Shown one piece after another: positions 5,989 through 7,337 of a stretch of DNA of 7,337 bases; position 1 is the stretch's first letter, and each line of letters begins with the position of its first letter. Source of the DNA: Chloroflexota bacterium (lineage in GTDB: Bacteria > Chloroflexota > Anaerolineae > Thermoflexales > Thermoflexaceae). The position numbers and the translations under genes are program-made. The stretch lies in the NCBI GenBank assembly GCA_030550075.1, contig JAUQQB010000137.1, forward strand, positions 1 through 7,337. The letters run 5' to 3'. Under the pieces are notes generated by a model that was not told the origin of the DNA, made no database searches, and worked only from the letters and a program-made list of their open reading frames with translations.

Positions 5989-6849
5989 ATGTATCCGGCG
6001 TCCTTCGATTACTATCGGGCGACGACCCTTCAGGAGGCCCTGAACCTCCTGCGGCAGCATCCGGAAGCGAAAGTGCTGGCCGGCGGGCATTCCCTGATCC
6101 CTCTGATGAAGCTCCGGCTGGCGAACCCGCCGGCGCTGGTCGACATCGGGCGCGTCGCGGAATTGAAAGGGATCTGGCGAGTCGATGGAACGGTGGTCAT
6201 TGGTGCGTTGACCACCCATCGCGAGGTGGAGTTCTCAAAGGATCTGAACCAGTGGTGCCCGCTTCTTCCCGAGGTGGCCGGTCATATTGGGGATCCGGTG
6301 GTGCGCAATATGGGGACCATTGGCGGGAGCCTGGCCCATGCGGATCCGGCGGCGGACTACCCGGCGGCGATGCTGGCCCTGGGGGCGACGATGAAGGCAG
6401 TGGGGCCGGGCGGAGAGCGGATGATCGCTGCCGCTGATTTCTTCGTGGGGATGCTGACCACCGCCCTTCGGCCCGGCGAGATCCTCACCGAGGTCCACGT
6501 GCCGGTCCTGGGCAGGGGAACAGGCTGGGCCTATGAGAAGTTCCCGCATCCGGCCTCCCGCTACGCCGTGGTGGGGGTGGCGGCGGTGGTCCGGGTGGAG
6601 AATGGGGTTTGTCGCGAAGCGCGGATCGGCATCACCGGCGCGGCCCCCAGGGCCTTCCGGGCCACCAACGTGGAGCAGGCGCTGGCGGGCAAGCGGCTGG
6701 ATGAGGCGACGGTGCGGGCGGCCACGGAGAACATGGTCAGCCCGGAGGGGTTGCTGAGCGATCCCTTCGCCTCTGCCGCCTACCGGGCGCATCTGTGTGC
6801 CGTGCTCACCCGCCGGGCTCTGCTGCGGGCGGCCGAACGGGCCGCATAG
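5989..6849 (+). CDS. coxM: CODH-type medium subunit, FAD-binding
   Basis: This 286-residue flavoprotein subunit of the xanthine oxidase family takes electrons from the CoxS clusters onto FAD and hands them to the external acceptor. The two family FAD motifs are present: AGGHSLIPLMKLRL at 31-44 and TIGGSLAHADPAADYP at 110-125, which grip the FAD pyrophosphate. The C-terminal CODH flavoprotein domain starts near 178 (GWAYEKFPHPASRYAVVGVAA). ATG 5989 has AGGAGG five bases upstream, and the length is usual for CoxM. It is the last gene before a strong terminator, 70 bases after coxL. Order S-L-M differs from the M-S-L order of classical form I operons and agrees with the form II call for coxL. 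The role in the complex is sure, the physiological acceptor is not. Confidence 0.95.
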   Translation: MYPASFDYYRATTLQEALNLLRQHPEAKVLAGGHSLIPLMKLRLANPPALVDIGRVAELKGIWRVDGTVVIGALTTHREVEFSKDLNQWCPLLPEVAGHIGDPVVRNMGTIGGSLAHADPAADYPAAMLALGATMKAVGPGGERMIAAADFFVGMLTTALRPGEILTEVHVPVLGRGTGWAYEKFPHPASRYAVVGVAAVVRVENGVCREARIGITGAAPRAFRATNVEQALAGKRLDEATVRAATENMVSPEGLLSDPFASAAYRAHLCAVLTRRALLRAAERAA

Positions 6850-6892
6850 GGAACGATCTCCGGCGCGTTTGGGATCTCTCCAGGTCATCGTG

Positions 6893-6926
6893 ACAGGCCG
6901 GGCGGCGAGCCGCCCGGCCTGTTTTT
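6893..6926 (+). terminator. Intrinsic terminator after coxM
   Basis: ACAGGCCGGGCGGC (6893-6906) and its exact 14-base complement (6909-6922) flank GA, giving a very stable GC stem with a CGAG loop, followed directly by a run of T (6922-6926). It lies 43 bases after the coxM stop and should end the coxGSLM transcript, separating it from the ATPase gene. Confidence 0.92.
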
Positions 6927-6995
6927 AACCAAAGTGCCCAGCTTTGCTGCCCCAGGGCACCAGGGAATGATCGGGGCTCGGGATAGACCTCCAGG

Positions 6996-7023
6996 GTGGC
7001 ATTTGGCTGATCCGCGCTAAAAT
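6996..7023 (+). promoter_or_regulatory. Weak candidate promoter for the MoxR/CoxD gene
   Basis: GTGGCA (6996-7001, four of six matches) and TAAAAT (7018-7023, five of six) are 16 bases apart, downstream of the terminator. The leader before GTG 7110 would be about 80 bases. A separate promoter is expected because the terminator should cut this gene off from the coxM transcript. The match is modest. Confidence 0.4.
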
Positions 7024-7109
7024 TAAAAGGACCATACAGTCGCTTCTCTGCAGGTTCCAGGCACTTCCGCAGTCTGAGGGAGGGAGAGGATCTTCGTAAG
7101 GAGGCATCG

Positions 7110-7337
7110 GTGTTCCCCCACTCCATTGATGAGGTTATCGAAGCGCTGCAGGCTCATCGCTATATTGCCGAGCGCGGGCTGGCCACGGCGATCTTCCTGG
7201 CGCTGCGCCTGGGCCGACCGCTGTTTCTGGAGGGCGAGCCCGGGGTGGGCAAGACGGAGGTCGCGAAGGTCCTGGCGGACATGCTTCGGACAGAACTGAT
7301 CCGACTCCAGTGCTATGAGGGGTTGGACATCCATAGC
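7110..7337 (+). CDS. coxD: MoxR/CoxD-type AAA+ ATPase, 5' part only
   Basis: The open frame runs 76 codons from GTG 7110 to the right edge without a stop. The start is supported by AAGGAGG (7098-7104) five bases upstream, and no in-frame ATG lies near. After an amphipathic start (FPHSIDEVIEALQAHRYI) comes the Walker A motif GEPGVGKTE near residues 39-47, and then ELIRLQCYEGLDIHS, which is highly typical of CoxD-like MoxR ATPases. CoxD is an AAA+ chaperone needed in Oligotropha to complete the Mo-Cu active site of CODH. Walker B, sensor and arginine-finger parts lie outside the window. Its position after coxGSLM suggests a role in maturing that enzyme, although the CoxL here lacks the copper-binding cysteine. 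A general MoxR protein is the alternative. Confidence 0.9.
   Translation, partial: MFPHSIDEVIEALQAHRYIAERGLATAIFLALRLGRPLFLEGEPGVGKTEVAKVLADMLRTELIRLQCYEGLDIHS

Noticed and set aside
3498..5990. An 830-codon open frame on the minus strand across coxL
   Set aside because: It is the antisense shadow of coxL in GC-rich DNA. Its translation is low-complexity, rich in His, Gly, Arg and Pro, without any family motif, while coxL on the other strand has every expected motif.

Overview
The window is a high-GC bacterial segment. By eye the coding DNA is above 60% G+C, and the only clearly AT-rich island is the divergent promoter region near 2285-2455. It holds one minus-strand gene for a leucyl aminopeptidase (M17) and a plus-strand cluster for a molybdenum hydroxylase of the carbon monoxide dehydrogenase (CoxL) family, in the order coxG-coxS-coxL-coxM. 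A transcription terminator follows, then the first 76 codons of a MoxR/CoxD-type AAA+ ATPase that runs off the right edge. The gene content, the form II cox order and the many GTAGGGCA-type palindromes remind me of thermophilic Chloroflexota. That placement is pattern memory and has not been tested.

Layout: 1-398 is a tandem array of four roughly 100-bp units, each a composite palindrome, and it may continue past the left edge. 399-580 holds no gene. 581-2083 (minus) is pepA. 2084-2487 is the divergent control region. It carries a probable pepA promoter on the minus strand and, on the plus strand, a perfect TTGACA-17-TATAAT promoter whose -35 box lies inside a palindrome. 2488-2928 is coxG, 2992-3468 coxS, 3564-5918 coxL and 5989-6849 coxM. 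A textbook intrinsic terminator sits at 6893-6926. A weak promoter candidate at 6996-7023 and a strong Shine-Dalgarno precede the ATPase gene at 7110.

How the genes fit together: CoxL (molybdenum-cytosine dinucleotide subunit), CoxM (FAD subunit) and CoxS (two [2Fe-2S] clusters) form a heterotrimeric hydroxylase that passes electrons from Mo through Fe-S to FAD. CoxG is an SRPBCC-fold partner linked in other organisms to the membrane and quinones, and CoxD-type ATPases act in active-site maturation. The active-site loop of this CoxL reads AYRGAGR, not the AYRCSFR of proven CO dehydrogenases. It is therefore a form II or CODH-like enzyme without the copper-binding cysteine, and its substrate cannot be read from the sequence.

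The most unusual signals are non-coding: the palindrome array with two mutually exclusive folds and a GCGNAGC mini-hairpin core; the dyads on and around the coxG promoter; and an inverted repeat in every gap between the coxG, coxS, coxL and coxM genes.
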